Assembly: GCA_901457705.2 (NCBI GenBank)
Contig: LR590083.2
Span: 916,501-980,500 of the forward strand
DNA: 64,000 bases
From: Beijerinckiaceae bacterium RH AL1
GTDB lineage: Bacteria > Pseudomonadota > Alphaproteobacteria > Rhizobiales > Beijerinckiaceae
Reading direction: 5' to 3'
In this document: one piece after another, positions 28,000 through 40,206 of the stretch
Numbering within the stretch: the stretch's first letter is position 1
Layout: the number at the start of each line of letters is the position of its first letter
Notes under the pieces: model-generated
Told to the model about the DNA's origin: nothing
Database searches by the model: none
Seen by the model: the letters and a program-made list of their open reading frames with translations, nothing else
Program-made: the position numbers and the translations under genes

Positions 28000-28018
28000 C
28001 AGGAATATCCCACTTGGC

Positions 28019-29176
28019 TCAATACCCGTCGTGGGACCACATGCGGTCGGCGGCCATCAGCTGCATGAGGATGCCCTCGCGCAAGCCGCGGTCCGCGATA
28101 CGCACGCGCTCGGCGGGGAAGGTCCGGCGGATCGCCTCGAAGATCGCGCAGCCGGCGAGCACGAGGTCGGCGCGATCGCTGCCGATGCAGCCGTTCATCA
28201 TCCGCTCCTCGTAGGACATGCCGCGCAGCACCGCGACGGTGGTCGCGATCTCGGCCTCGCTCATCCACAGCCCGTCGACCCGGCGCCGATCGTAGCGCGG
28301 CAGGCCGAGATGAACGCCGGCGATCGTCGTCACGGTGCCCGAGGTGCCGAGCAGGTGGAAGCGCGCGCCGCGCGGCGCCTTCGCCACCTGGGCTGCGAAG
28401 GGGGCGAGCGCGTCGAGCACGTAGGCGACCATGGCCTCGTAGATCTCGGGCGTCACGATCTTGCCGCCGAACTTTTCGGCGAGGCTGACGACGCCGAGCT
28501 TCATCGAATCCCAGGCGCGCACGCGGGCGCGCAGCGCGTCCTCGCCGTTGCCGGGGCGCCCGCCGGCCGCGCCGAGCCAGACGATCTCCGACGAGCCGCC
28601 GCCGATGTCGAACAGCACGACGCCGTCGGCCTCCGGGTCGGCGAGGCTGGCGCAGCCGGCGGTGGCCAGCATGGCCTCGGTCTCGCGGTCGACGATCTCG
28701 AGCGTCAGCCCGGTCGCCGCGTGCACGCGCTCCAGGAACTCGCCGCTGTTGGCGGCGGCGCGGCATGCCTCGGTGGCGACGAGGCGGGCGCGGCTGACGT
28801 GGCGGGCCCGCATCTTCTCGCGGCAGATGCGCAGCGCCGCAATCGTGCGGGCGATCGCCGTCTCGGCGAGCCGGCCTTCGCGCGAGACGCCCTCGCCGAG
28901 GCGGACGATGCGGCAGAAGCTATCGATGATTCGGAAGGCGCCGGGGTCCTGGCCCGGCAGCGGCCGGCGCGCGAGGAGGAGACGGCAGTTGTTGGTGCCG
29001 AGATCGAGCGCGGCGTAGACGGGGCCCTGGCGCGGTCGCACCTCGACGGGCTGCGGCGCGGGGGCCACCGGCTGGCGCAGGATGCGCAGGCCGCCCGCGT
29101 CGAAGGCGCAGTCGCCGCCGGAGGTCGCGCCGTAGCGGGACCCCGTCGCGTCGATACCTGGCTCGGACCGGTCCAT
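28019..29176 (-). CDS. Ppx/GppA exopolyphosphatase family
   Basis: Acetate-kinase-fold phosphatase of 385 aa that degrades polyphosphate or pppGpp. Phosphate loop 1 is [12 protein letters not shown], followed by [11 protein letters not shown], phosphate loop 2 [13 protein letters not shown] and [13 protein letters not shown]. The N-terminal ~50 residues before the domain are extra and Pro-rich. It lacks the long C-terminal HD-like region of E. coli Ppx. It is likely co-transcribed with rlmE (19-base gap). Ppx and GppA activities cannot be told apart by sequence here. Confidence 0.92.
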   Translation of the reverse strand: MDRSEPGIDATGSRYGATSGGDCAFDAGGLRILRQPVAPAPQPVEVRPRQGPVYAALDLGTNNCRLLLARRPLPGQDPGAFRIIDSFCRIVRLGEGVSREGRLAETAIARTIAALRICREKMRARHVSRARLVATEACRAAANSGEFLERVHAATGLTLEIVDRETEAMLATAGCASLADPEADGVVLFDIGGGSSEIVWLGAAGGRPGNGEDALRARVRAWDSMKLGVVSLAEKFGGKIVTPEIYEAMVAYVLDALAPFAAQVAKAPRGARFHLLGTSGTVTTIAGVHLGLPRYDRRRVDGLWMSEAEIATTVAVLRGMSYEERMMNGCIGSDRADLVLAGCAIFEAIRRTFPAERVRIADRGLREGILMQLMAADRMWSHDGY

Positions 29177-29302
29177 GCGGGCGGGGCTCCTCGGGTGTCA
29201 CAGCGCCGCACTGGTGCGGCGGAGCAACACGGGTTGTCAGAATAAGCCTCGCATAGTCGAATGTTCAAGAGCTTAAGACTCGCAGCGGCGGTTCGCGCGG
29301 GG

Positions 29303-31654
29303 TCAGCTCCGCTTCGGGCGGGCCGCTTTCCCTTTGTGACGCACGGGCGCCGGCTTCGCATGCGGCTTGGCCTTCGGCGGCGGGGCTGGCCTGCCGGCGC
29401 CTGGCCTGCGCGCCGTCGCGCGATGCGAGGCCGCCGCAAGCTCGGGCGGCCGCGAGGGCGGCAGCGGGATACGTGCCGGCGGCGCAGGCGGTTCGGGTGG
29501 CGGCGCGGGCGGCTCCGGCGCCGGCGGGACAGGAGCGGGCGAGGGCGGCACGGGAGCGGGAAGCGGCGGTGTCGGCGGCTGCGGCGGAGCCGGGATCGGC
29601 GCTGGAGGCGACGCCGCAGCCGGAGGACTGGGTGTTGGAAGCGGGGCAGCCGGCTTTTCCGGGGTCGGAGTCGATGGCGCCGGCACCGGGACGGGTTGCG
29701 GCGGGGTCGCGGCCGGCGCCGTCGGCGGTAGCGTCATCTGTGGTGCAGGCTTTGGCGCGGCGGCCGGCGGCGCTGGCGCTACGGACGGCGCGGCGACCGG
29801 CGCGGCTGGCTTGGCCGGCGCGGCCGGCGCAGCCACCGGCGGCGCGGGCGCGAGCGGCACGAGCGCCTGCTGCGGCGGTGTCGTCGTGGGATGCAGCGGC
29901 GGGGTCGGCACTGCTGGGACGGCGGTCGTCGGCGAGGTCGGGGCGGCCGGCACCGCCGCGGCGACCGGCGCGAGAGGCGGCGGCTCCCTCAGCGCTTCGC
30001 TGGCGACGACCACGCCTGCCGCGTCGCGCCGCCAGGCGGCGAGCAGGGTGTCGTCGCCGTCCGTCACGCGGGTCAGGTGCGTGCCGTCGGGCTCGTCGCG
30101 CGCGACGATGCGCATCAAGGCGCCGCCCTTCGGCTCGGCCAGCACGATCGTCGTCGCGTCGCCGACGCGCGTCGCCGTGGTGCGTGACTTCACGTCGCCC
30201 TTAGGCCCGGTCTCGATGGTCACCCGCGCGCCGCTCGCCTCGAGATGCGTCGCGAAGATCAGGAAGGGGCCCTTGGCGTCCGACAGGGTCAGCGTGCTCG
30301 CGCCGTCCGGCGCCACGCTCGTCTCGCCGACGATCTCGTCGCCGTCCGTGCCGGTCTGCGTGATCTTCCCCGCCTCGGCGCCGGGATCCTGCGGCAGCGG
30401 CAGCGCGATGGGCAAGAGCCCGCGCGGGGCGGGCGTCGGCATCGGCAGGCCGTCGTAATAGGCGGCGTCGGCCGGCGGCAGCAGCGCGACGGGCGGCGCC
30501 GGCATCGGCGGCAGCCCGCGCTCCGCCTCGCGCGGATGCGCGAGGAGGGCGAGCTCGCTCTCGGCGGGCGGCGGGACGTCGAAGACGACGGGGTCGAAGC
30601 GCGGCGGCGGCTCGAGCGCCGCCTTGAGCGCGGCGAGCCGGCGCCTGGCGTCGAAGCGATGCGGCCCGCGAAGGTAACGGCGCATGTAGGTCCAGGCGGC
30701 GCGCGGATCGTCCGCCGCGGCGACCGCCTGCCAGATCGAGGCCTCGCGGCGCAGCGCCAGCAGCACGCGCGCGCGGGCGGCAAGCGGGCCATCCGGCACC
30801 GCACGCACGAAGTCGGCGTAACCCTGCAGCGTGTCGCGGGCCAAAGCGGCGGCGAAGCCGACCTCGCCCGGCTGATTGCCCGGAGGAAGGCGGTCGACCC
30901 GCGCGGGGTCGCTCGACAGGGCCCCGGCGCTCCATGGCACCTGCGCGCCGTTGGTGAGCGTCGCGACGCGCAGCCTGACCCGCTCGAGGAGGACGCCCAT
31001 GCCGGGCGCAGGCGCCTCCGGCCGTGGCGGCCCGAGCGCCTCGGCGAGGGCGCGGGCGTAGGGCCCGTAGGGCAGCAGGCTCGGCGGCGCGACCTGGCCG
31101 GGCGCTGCGGCGAAGCCGACGAGCATGTCCTTCGCCGGCGTCAGGAGCGCGAGGCCGGGCGCCAGCGGCATCTCGTCGGTGGGCGCCAGCGGGCTCTCGC
31201 GCGCCAGGTCGTAGAGGAGAATGCGCGACGCCGCCGGCGCCGCCGCGAGCGCGCGGGAAAAATCGCCGAGGTCGGCGCCCTGCAGCGGAACGTCGTCGTC
31301 GTGCGCCAGCGCGGCGTCGACCGGCAGCATGTAGTTGTTGCCGTCGAACTGCACGCCGTCGCCGGCGAGATAGACGAAGACCGTTGCGTCGGGCCCGGCG
31401 TCGCGGGCCGCGTCGGCGAAGGCATGGAGCGCCGCGCGCAGGCCCTTGGCGTCGAGGTCGTGGGCCGCCGTCACCGCATAGCCGGCCTGGGACAGCGCCT
31501 GCGCGACGAGGCCGGCGTCGGCCGCAGCGGTGGCGAGCGGGCGGCCGGCATAGGCGGCGTTGCCGATGACGAGGGCGAGCCGCTGCGCTGCCGCCACGGG
31601 GGTGGCGGATGCGACGGCGACGAGGCAGGCAAGCGCTAGGACGAGGCGGCGCAT
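29303..31654 (-). CDS. Caspase-fold (C14-like) protein without catalytic residues, Pro-rich C-terminus
   Basis: Exported protein of 783 aa. A signal peptide (1-23, MRRLVLALACLVAVASATP) leads into a caspase p20-like domain (RLALVIGNAAYAGRPLATAA, DATVFVYLAGDGVQ, then ILLYDLARESP). Active relatives have GHG and DACR at these places. Here they read GDG (Asp99) and DLAR (Ala151), so both dyad residues are gone. A middle region (~390-560) with beta-rich DUF-like sequence precedes ~200 residues of Pro/Ala repeats and a basic tail (HAKPAPVRHKGKAARPKRS). It is probably a binding or scaffold protein in the periplasm; the role is unknown. Confidence 0.85.
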   Translation of the reverse strand: MRRLVLALACLVAVASATPVAAAQRLALVIGNAAYAGRPLATAAADAGLVAQALSQAGYAVTAAHDLDAKGLRAALHAFADAARDAGPDATVFVYLAGDGVQFDGNNYMLPVDAALAHDDDVPLQGADLGDFSRALAAAPAASRILLYDLARESPLAPTDEMPLAPGLALLTPAKDMLVGFAAAPGQVAPPSLLPYGPYARALAEALGPPRPEAPAPGMGVLLERVRLRVATLTNGAQVPWSAGALSSDPARVDRLPPGNQPGEVGFAAALARDTLQGYADFVRAVPDGPLAARARVLLALRREASIWQAVAAADDPRAAWTYMRRYLRGPHRFDARRRLAALKAALEPPPRFDPVVFDVPPPAESELALLAHPREAERGLPPMPAPPVALLPPADAAYYDGLPMPTPAPRGLLPIALPLPQDPGAEAGKITQTGTDGDEIVGETSVAPDGASTLTLSDAKGPFLIFATHLEASGARVTIETGPKGDVKSRTTATRVGDATTIVLAEPKGGALMRIVARDEPDGTHLTRVTDGDDTLLAAWRRDAAGVVVASEALREPPPLAPVAAAVPAAPTSPTTAVPAVPTPPLHPTTTPPQQALVPLAPAPPVAAPAAPAKPAAPVAAPSVAPAPPAAAPKPAPQMTLPPTAPAATPPQPVPVPAPSTPTPEKPAAPLPTPSPPAAASPPAPIPAPPQPPTPPLPAPVPPSPAPVPPAPEPPAPPPEPPAPPARIPLPPSRPPELAAASHRATARRPGAGRPAPPPKAKPHAKPAPVRHKGKAARPKRS

Positions 31655-31851
31655 GCAAGGCACTGACGGGAGAAACCGCGCGTTTCTGGGGCGCGGCCCG
31701 CGCCTCTCGCGCGCTTCGTGAGACTTAAGCATGAGACGAGAGGCCCGGTCTCGACGCCGGGTTGTCATGGAGCCGCGCTTAGCTCGGCCTGGTGCGACAG
31801 GGTTTCGTCGCCCGCGACACGTCCGCAGATCCCTTGAGCCGGGAGGCGTCG

Positions 31852-32514
31852 ATGAACAGGTTGCTTCTGGTCCGCCACGGCGGCAGCACCGGCAACGAAG
31901 ACAATGTCTTCTATTCCTACCACGACAGCGCGCTTTGTTTGACGACGAACGGCATCCGGCAGGCGCTGAGCACCGGCCAGGCGCTGGCGCAGCTCGAGCC
32001 GCGCTGGCTGCGGCCGGGCGACTTCACGCTGGAGGTCTACGCGTCGGAATATTTCCGCGCCCAGCAGACCGCGCGCATCGTGCTTGACCAGATGGGCCTG
32101 CTCTCGCTCTCGCCACGCATCCGCGCCGACCTCAACGAGCGCGACTACGGGACGGCCTACGATCCGCGCATGGACAGCGACGCGACCTTCGCGGGCAACG
32201 GCTCGGAGAGCGCGATCAACGCAAGGCTGCGCGTGCGCGGCTTCCTCTCCGACATCGCGCCGATCCTCTATCGCGCCGACGTGCTGGCCTTCTCGCACAT
32301 GGGCGCCATCCGAGCGATGACGGCCGAGCTGCTTGGCCTCACGGACGCCGACATGATGAAGCTCGACATCCGCAACGGCGGCGCGCACCTCTTCCAGCGC
32401 ACGGGGGGCGCGGACGGCCGCGCGACCTACGCGCTGCAGGACCTGCCGCCGCGCGTGCTGCCGAAGTCGGCGCCGCCCATCAAGCCGCCGGAGGATGCGC
32501 CGCCGGTGTTCTGA
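31852..32514 (+). CDS. Histidine phosphatase superfamily protein
   Basis: Phosphoglycerate-mutase-like phosphatase of 220 aa. The catalytic RHG is in LLLVRHGGSTGNED, the second Arg in SEYFRAQQTARIV, the Glu in LNERDYGTAY and the second His in LAFSHMGAIRAM. The ATG at 31852 has GGGAGG upstream. A Pro-rich C-terminal tail is present. The substrate is unknown. Confidence 0.88.
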   Translation: MNRLLLVRHGGSTGNEDNVFYSYHDSALCLTTNGIRQALSTGQALAQLEPRWLRPGDFTLEVYASEYFRAQQTARIVLDQMGLLSLSPRIRADLNERDYGTAYDPRMDSDATFAGNGSESAINARLRVRGFLSDIAPILYRADVLAFSHMGAIRAMTAELLGLTDADMMKLDIRNGGAHLFQRTGGADGRATYALQDLPPRVLPKSAPPIKPPEDAPPVF

Positions 32515-32520
32515 GGCCGC

Positions 32521-33159
32521 TCACATCAGCGCCGCCACAGCCTGCCGCAGGGCCGGCAGCACCTCTGCGTCGAACCACGGGTTGCGCTTCAGCCAGGCGT
32601 TGTTGCGCCAGGAGGGGTGGGGCAGGGCGATGATGGTCGGCGACCCGGCCGAATAGGCGCGCCAGTCGCGCACCAGCGCGTCGAGCGTCAGCCCGGGCGG
32701 CAGCGGCCGGCCCAGTCGGCGGTAGTGGTAGAGCTGCGCGTAGCGGCCGATCGCCAGGATCAGCTCGACCTGCGGCATCGCCGCGAACAGGCGGTCGTGC
32801 CAGACGCGCGCGCATTCCTTGCGCGGCGGCAGGTCGCCTTTGTTCGGCGTGTGGCCGGGAAAGCAGAAGCCCATCGGCGCGATCAGGATCTTCGTGCCGT
32901 CGTAGAAGCGCTCGTGGTCGAGCCCGAGCCAGTCGCGCAGCCGGTCGCCGGAGGGATCGAGGAACGGCTTGTCGCCGGTGTGTGCGCGGATGCCGGGCGC
33001 CTGGCTGGCGATGAGGATCTTGGCCCGAGGATCGACGCGCAGGATCGGTCGCGGCTCCTGCGGCAGGGGTGGACCGGCGAAGGGCGCGTCGCGGCAGATG
33101 CGGCAGCGGCGGATATCTGAGGCAAGGGACGCGAGGTCTTCGGGCGGGGCGGCGGTCAC
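32521..33159 (-). CDS. Uracil-DNA glycosylase family protein
   Basis: 212-aa member of the UDG fold. An N-terminal cluster CRICRDAPF resembles the iron-sulfur or zinc-binding Cys of family 4/5 enzymes. ILIASQAPGIRAHTGDKPF replaces the usual GEAPG water-activating motif and LPHPSWRNN replaces the HPS(P/A) motif. The altered first motif and the insert FPGHTPNKGDLPPRKEC place it in a poorly studied subgroup. Activity on uracil is uncertain. It is convergent with the histidine phosphatase, six bases apart. Confidence 0.82.
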   Translation of the reverse strand: MTAAPPEDLASLASDIRRCRICRDAPFAGPPLPQEPRPILRVDPRAKILIASQAPGIRAHTGDKPFLDPSGDRLRDWLGLDHERFYDGTKILIAPMGFCFPGHTPNKGDLPPRKECARVWHDRLFAAMPQVELILAIGRYAQLYHYRRLGRPLPPGLTLDALVRDWRAYSAGSPTIIALPHPSWRNNAWLKRNPWFDAEVLPALRQAVAALM

Positions 33160-33215
33160 GGCTCCACCAACGACCGGGCGGCGGCGGATGCAAGTGCGTC
33201 ATGGCGCCCGGCGGC

Positions 33216-33437
33216 TCAGCTCTGGGCGCTGATGACGAGGGTGGCCACCGCGTTGCCGCCGTCGTCGCGCACGATCATCGTCCATATGCCGCCGTTCCAC
33301 TTGCACGGCCACTTCTGCAGGTGGCGCGAGAGTCTCGCCATCGCCTCGCCCTGAGCGGCTTCGAGGTCCGCGCACTCCTGCCCGCGCTCGTCGGTGAAGC
33401 GCTGGCCGTCGTGGACGTCGAAATAGTAGCGGGGCAC
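33216..33437 (-). CDS. DUF6894 family protein (copy A)
   Basis: 73-aa protein beginning MPRYYFDVHDGQRFTDERG, the hallmark of DUF6894, with a central ADLEAAQGEAMARLSRHL helix and a C-terminal beta strand (WTMIVRDDGGNAVATLVI). Function unknown; the family is abundant in Hyphomicrobiales. It is paralogous to copy B at 33565-33780, with a duplicated upstream segment. Confidence 0.88.
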   Translation of the reverse strand: MPRYYFDVHDGQRFTDERGQECADLEAAQGEAMARLSRHLQKWPCKWNGGIWTMIVRDDGGNAVATLVISAQS

Positions 33438-33456
33438 GTGACGCTCCTGTGATCTC

Positions 33457-33516
33457 GGGAGCGGGAGCGAAGCGGAACTCTCAGCCGTCGACGCTCTGTG
33501 GTCCTGCCGACGATGC
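33457..33516. repeat. Duplicated upstream segment, copy A
   Basis: About 60 bases upstream of DUF6894 copy A, sharing GGGAGCGGGAGCG, CTCTCAG-CGTCG-GCTCTG and CGATG landmarks with 33798-33853 in the same order and spacing. It is a relic of tandem duplication or a shared promoter/leader. Confidence 0.6.
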
Positions 33517-33564
33517 GGGCAAAGCGCGCGGTCTGCGAGAAGTTCCTGACGTGATTTGTCGCGA

Positions 33565-33780
33565 TCAGGTGAGCAGGCCGAAATCCAGCGAGCCGACGAT
33601 CTTGCCGCGCTCGTCGAACGCCTCGATCGACCACGTCGCCTTCTGGGAGTCGACGCCCTCGATGGCGGCGCGCGCGATCGCCAGCATGTGCAGCCGCACG
33701 TCGCGGATATGCTCGAAGACCGTGCCGACGCTGTCGAACGAATCGGCGCCGTCGAACACGTGGAAGAAGTAGCGGGGCAT
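33565..33780 (-). CDS. DUF6894 family protein (copy B)
   Basis: 71-aa paralogue starting MPRYFFHVFDGADSFDSVG, then IRDVRLHMLAIARAAIEG and WSIEAFDERGKIVGSLDFGL. The start at 33780 matches copy A and the family. It is more diverged than a recent duplication would suggest (roughly one third identical by eye), although the upstream segments are alike. Function unknown. Confidence 0.85.
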   Translation of the reverse strand: MPRYFFHVFDGADSFDSVGTVFEHIRDVRLHMLAIARAAIEGVDSQKATWSIEAFDERGKIVGSLDFGLLT

Positions 33781-33797
33781 GCGTGCGTCCTCTGCTG

Positions 33798-33853
33798 GGG
33801 AGCGGGAGCGCACGCGTCTCTCAGGCGTCGGTGCTCTGAAGATCCCGGCGATG
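33798..33853. repeat. Duplicated upstream segment, copy B
   Basis: Counterpart of 33457-33516, located 18-75 bases before the start codon of DUF6894 copy B. Confidence 0.6.
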
Positions 33854-34034
33854 GATCAACCTATCCGCAGCGGCCGGCCTTAGCAAGAAACGCCGGGCCG
33901 TGACGTCGGGAGGCAAAGCGTCTCGACGGGGTTGCGGAGAGCATCCTGTGGCCGGGCTGCCGACTGCGTCTCCGGCCCTTTCGCCGCGCCGCAACATGGC
34001 CTAAGCGGACGCGCCTCCCGACGACAGAGACCCC

Positions 34035-35657
<1,623 letters not shown>

Positions 35658-35877
35658 GCGCGCAGCTCGCCGCCTGTGAAATCCTCGTAGATTCAAGTTG
35701 AAGCGCCGGAGAGAGCGGTTGCTTTCCCTTCCGTGATAGGGGCAAGGTAGAGGGTGATGATCGGGGGCTCATCCGCAAGGTCGGGGGGCTTGCGACTGCT
35801 GTACGGATTGCCGTGATCACGTTGATTTCCCACCGCCTGCTGCCCGCTCCGTCCGATGGAACCTGCGGGAGGGATGG

Positions 35878-36153
35878 ATGATGAAGGGGTCCGAGCGACG
35901 GGTCCACGAGCGGTCCGACTGCGACATCGCGGCGAAGATCGAGCTGGCCGACGGGCTGGTCATGGCCTGCCGGCTGAAGGATCTCTCGACGTCCGGCTTC
36001 AAGCTGCAGATCGCGGACGCGGTCCACCTGCCCGACGAGTTCGATCTCCTCATCCCCGTCGTCGAAGGCGTCGACCAGCGCTGCCGCGCGAAGCTCGTGC
36101 GGCGCGACAGCGACATGGTCGGTGGCGTGTTTCTCACCCCGCTGGGGCAGTAA
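35878..36153 (+). CDS. PilZ-domain protein
   Basis: 91-aa single PilZ domain. SERRVHERSDCDI contains the RxxxR motif and LKDLSTSGFKLQ the (D/N)xSxxG motif; the C-terminal LVRRDSDMVGGVFL is typical. It probably binds c-di-GMP. ATGs at 35878 and 35881 are both possible behind a GGAGGGATGG ribosome-binding sequence. It lies just upstream of the histidine kinase but has its own spacing of 210 bases. Confidence 0.87.
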   Translation: MMKGSERRVHERSDCDIAAKIELADGLVMACRLKDLSTSGFKLQIADAVHLPDEFDLLIPVVEGVDQRCRAKLVRRDSDMVGGVFLTPLGQ

Positions 36154-36280
36154 GCGCCTGAGGCCGATCAGGCCCGCAGGCCAGCTTGTCCACAGCAATC
36201 CGCCGGTCCGCCGATCCAGGCAACCTACCGGCTTCCCGCCCGTGGCGCGCACCGAAACGTCGACGCTTTCTGGCCGGCGA

Positions 36281-36296
36281 GATTAAGATCTTAATC
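36281..36296. promoter_or_regulatory. Perfect 16-bp palindrome upstream of the histidine kinase gene
   Basis: GATTAAGATCTTAATC, an AT-rich island in GC-rich DNA, 67 bases before the kinase ATG. GTTAAC follows at 36313-36318. It is a likely operator for an unknown dimeric regulator. Confidence 0.55.
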
Positions 36297-36363
36297 ATTT
36301 CGTCGACCCCTCGTTAACGATTTGCCGGCATCGTTTTCGGGCGCCGTTTTGAGTTCCGCCCGC

Positions 36364-37884
<1,521 letters not shown>

Positions 37885-37898
37885 GGCGCGCTGGCGCG

Positions 37899-38642
37899 CT
37901 AGCCCCCGAAGGTCTCGTCGAAGGCGTAGCCGGCGCCGCGCACGGTGCGGATCGGGTCGGGCTCGCCGTCCTGGGAAAGCGCCTTGCGCAGCCGGCCGAC
38001 GTGAACGTCGACGGTGCGCTCGTCGATCTCGACGGAGAGGCCCCAGACGCTGTCGAGCAGCTGCGCGCGCGAGAAGACGCGGCCGGGCTTCGCCATCAGG
38101 TACTCGAGCAGCCGGAACTCGGTGGGGCCGAGATGGATGGTCCGCTTGCCGCGGTGGACGCGCCAGCTCTGGCGATCCAGCTCGAGGTCGCCGGCGGTGA
38201 GCCGCGAGGCGACCCGGTCCGGGCTCGCGCGGCGCAGCAGCGCGCGCACGCGGGCGATGAGCTCGGGCACCGAGAACGGCTTGACGATGTAGTCGTCGGC
38301 GCCGGTCGAGAGGCCGCGCACGCGCTCGCCCTCCTCGCCGCGCGCGGTGAGCATGATCACCGGCAGCGAGCGCGTCGCCTGGCGGGCGCGCATGCGCCGG
38401 CAGATCTCGAGGCCGGAGACGCCGGGCAGCATCCAGTCGAGGATGACGAGGTCCGGCGGGTTCTCCTGCAGGCGGATATCCGCCTCGTCGCCGCGCTCGA
38501 CGCATTCGACGGCGAAGCCCTCGCTCTCCAGGTTGTAGGAGAGCAGGAGCGACAGCGTCTCTTCGTCCTCGACGACGAGGATTCGCGGCGTGCCCGTCTG
38601 GGTCGTCGCGGCGCGATTGGTCTTATCGGCAAGGGTTTCCAT
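37899..38642 (-). CDS. phoB: PhoB, phosphate-regulon response regulator
   Basis: OmpR-family regulator of 247 aa. The receiver domain has VVEDEE, phosphoacceptor Asp69 in VILDWMLPG, and KPFSVPE. The winged helix ends VRGAGYAFDE. It is the last gene of the pstSCAB-phoU-phoB locus, 11 bases after phoU, which fixes its identity. An N-terminal ~18-residue extension precedes the receiver. Its sensor PhoR is not encoded in the window. Confidence 0.95.
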   Translation of the reverse strand: METLADKTNRAATTQTGTPRILVVEDEETLSLLLSYNLESEGFAVECVERGDEADIRLQENPPDLVILDWMLPGVSGLEICRRMRARQATRSLPVIMLTARGEEGERVRGLSTGADDYIVKPFSVPELIARVRALLRRASPDRVASRLTAGDLELDRQSWRVHRGKRTIHLGPTEFRLLEYLMAKPGRVFSRAQLLDSVWGLSVEIDERTVDVHVGRLRKALSQDGEPDPIRTVRGAGYAFDETFGG

Positions 38643-38653
38643 GGGCCGTCAGG

Positions 38654-39361
38654 TCAGGCGTCTTGCGGCAGGCTCGTGAACGAGGGTCCTTTCGGACGCT
38701 CGACCGGCAGCGCCTCTCCGGTCACGAGATAAACGATGGTCTCGGCAATGTTCGTCGCGTGATCGCCGATGCGCTCGATGTTCTTCGAGACGAATAGCAG
38801 ATGGGCGCAAAACGAGATGTTGCGCGGGTCTTCCATCATGAAGGTGAGGAGGTCGCGGAACACGGAATCCTCGAGCGCGTCGAGCTCGGTATCGCGCATC
38901 CACACGTCGCGCGCCCGCTCGACCTCGCGATGGGCGTAGGCGTCGAGCACGTCCTTCAAGGAGAGCGCCGCTACCTCGTTCATCGACTTCAGCCCGATGA
39001 TCGCGCGCGGCAGCCGCGCCTCGGCGGCGATGATGACGGCGCGCTTGGCGATGTTCTTCGCAAGGTCGCCGACACGCTCGAGATCGGCCGAGATGCGGAT
39101 CGCCGCGACGATCTCGCGGAGGTCGACCGCCATCGGCTGGCGGCGGGCGATGGTCATGATGGCGTGCTCCTCGATCTCGCGCTGGAGCTGGTCGAGGCGC
39201 GGGTCGACGGCGACGGTGGCGCGGGCGAGGTCGGCATCGAGGTCGGCGAGGCCGTCCATCGCATCCGACAGCATCTTCTCCGCGATGCCGCCCATTTCCG
39301 CGATCTTGCGGCTGAGGAGGTCGAGCTCCTTGTCGTAGGCCTTGACGATATGGTCGGACAT
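38654..39361 (-). CDS. phoU: PhoU, phosphate-signalling protein
   Basis: All-helical protein of 235 aa with two three-helix bundles, each carrying the metal-binding pattern (AAIRISADLERVGDLAKNIA and SKNIERIGDHATNIAE). It links PstB to PhoR and keeps the Pho regulon off when phosphate is plentiful. The ATG at 39361 lies 29 bases after the pstB stop. Confidence 0.97.
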   Translation of the reverse strand: MSDHIVKAYDKELDLLSRKIAEMGGIAEKMLSDAMDGLADLDADLARATVAVDPRLDQLQREIEEHAIMTIARRQPMAVDLREIVAAIRISADLERVGDLAKNIAKRAVIIAAEARLPRAIIGLKSMNEVAALSLKDVLDAYAHREVERARDVWMRDTELDALEDSVFRDLLTFMMEDPRNISFCAHLLFVSKNIERIGDHATNIAETIVYLVTGEALPVERPKGPSFTSLPQDA

Positions 39362-39390
39362 CAAATCAATCCCGGTTCGTCGGAGGAGGA

Positions 39391-40206
39391 TCAGCCGAAG
39401 CGGCCGGTGATGTAGTCCTGCGTCTGCCGTTTCTCGGGCGAGGTGAACATCCGCTTGGTGTCGCCGAACTCGATCAGCTCGCCGAGATACATGAAGGCGG
39501 TGTAGGTCGAGACGCGCGCCGCCTGCTGCATCGAGTGGGTGACGATGACGAGCGTGTACTTCGACGACAGCTCGTCCATCAGCTCCTCGACCTTGAGCGT
39601 CGAGATCGGGTCGAGCGCCGAGCAGGGCTCGTCGAAGAGGATGACCTCGGGCTGCACCGCGACGGTGCGCGCGATGCAGAGGCGCTGCTGCTGGCCGCCG
39701 GAGAGCGACAGGCCGGAATCGGAGAGCTTGTCCTTGACCTCGTTCCAAAGCGCGGCGCCGCGCAGCGCGGCCTCGACGCGGCCCTCGATCTCGCTCTGCG
39801 GCAGGCGGTTGTAGAGCTTGATGCCGAAGGCGATGTTCTCGAAAATCGACATCGGGAACGGCGTCGGCTTCTGGAACACCATGCCGACGCGGGCGCGCAG
39901 CAGGTTCAGGTCCTGGGCCTTGTCCAGGATGTTCTTGCCGTCGAGGATGACGGCGCCCTCGGCGCGCTGGCGCGGGTAGAGATCGTACATGCGGTTCATG
40001 ACGCGCAGCAGCGTCGACTTTCCGCAGCCCGACGGGCCGATCAGCGCCGTGATCTTGTTGGCGTAGATCGGCAGGTTGATCGTCTTCAACGCCAGCGAGT
40101 CGCCGTAGTAGAAGCGCAGGTCCTTGACCTCCATCTTCGTCGGCAGGTTCGCGACGTGGCCGTTCGGCGCGGACACGACGTCGTCGGCGGTCTCGTTGCG
40201 GGTCAT
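39391..40206 (-). CDS. pstB: PstB, phosphate ABC transporter ATPase
   Basis: Cytoplasmic ATPase of 271 aa driving high-affinity phosphate uptake. Walker [10 protein letters not shown], the PstB-specific MNRMYDLYP and [18 protein letters not shown], signature [13 protein letters not shown], Walker [14 protein letters not shown] and the switch His in THSM. Its ATG overlaps the pstA stop by four bases. Confidence 0.98.
   Translation of the reverse strand: MTRNETADDVVSAPNGHVANLPTKMEVKDLRFYYGDSLALKTINLPIYANKITALIGPSGCGKSTLLRVMNRMYDLYPRQRAEGAVILDGKNILDKAQDLNLLRARVGMVFQKPTPFPMSIFENIAFGIKLYNRLPQSEIEGRVEAALRGAALWNEVKDKLSDSGLSLSGGQQQRLCIARTVAVQPEVILFDEPCSALDPISTLKVEELMDELSSKYTLVIVTHSMQQAARVSTYTAFMYLGELIEFGDTKRMFTSPEKRQTQDYITGRFG

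Noticed and set aside
29310-29960. Tandem DNA repeat or CRISPR-like array
   Set aside because: The repetitiveness is codon-level Pro/Ala low complexity within the caspase-fold gene; no constant repeat or spacer structure.
36281-36296. CtrA binding site
   Set aside because: TTAA units are four bases apart, not seven as required for TTAA-N7-TTAA; kept only as an unidentified palindrome.
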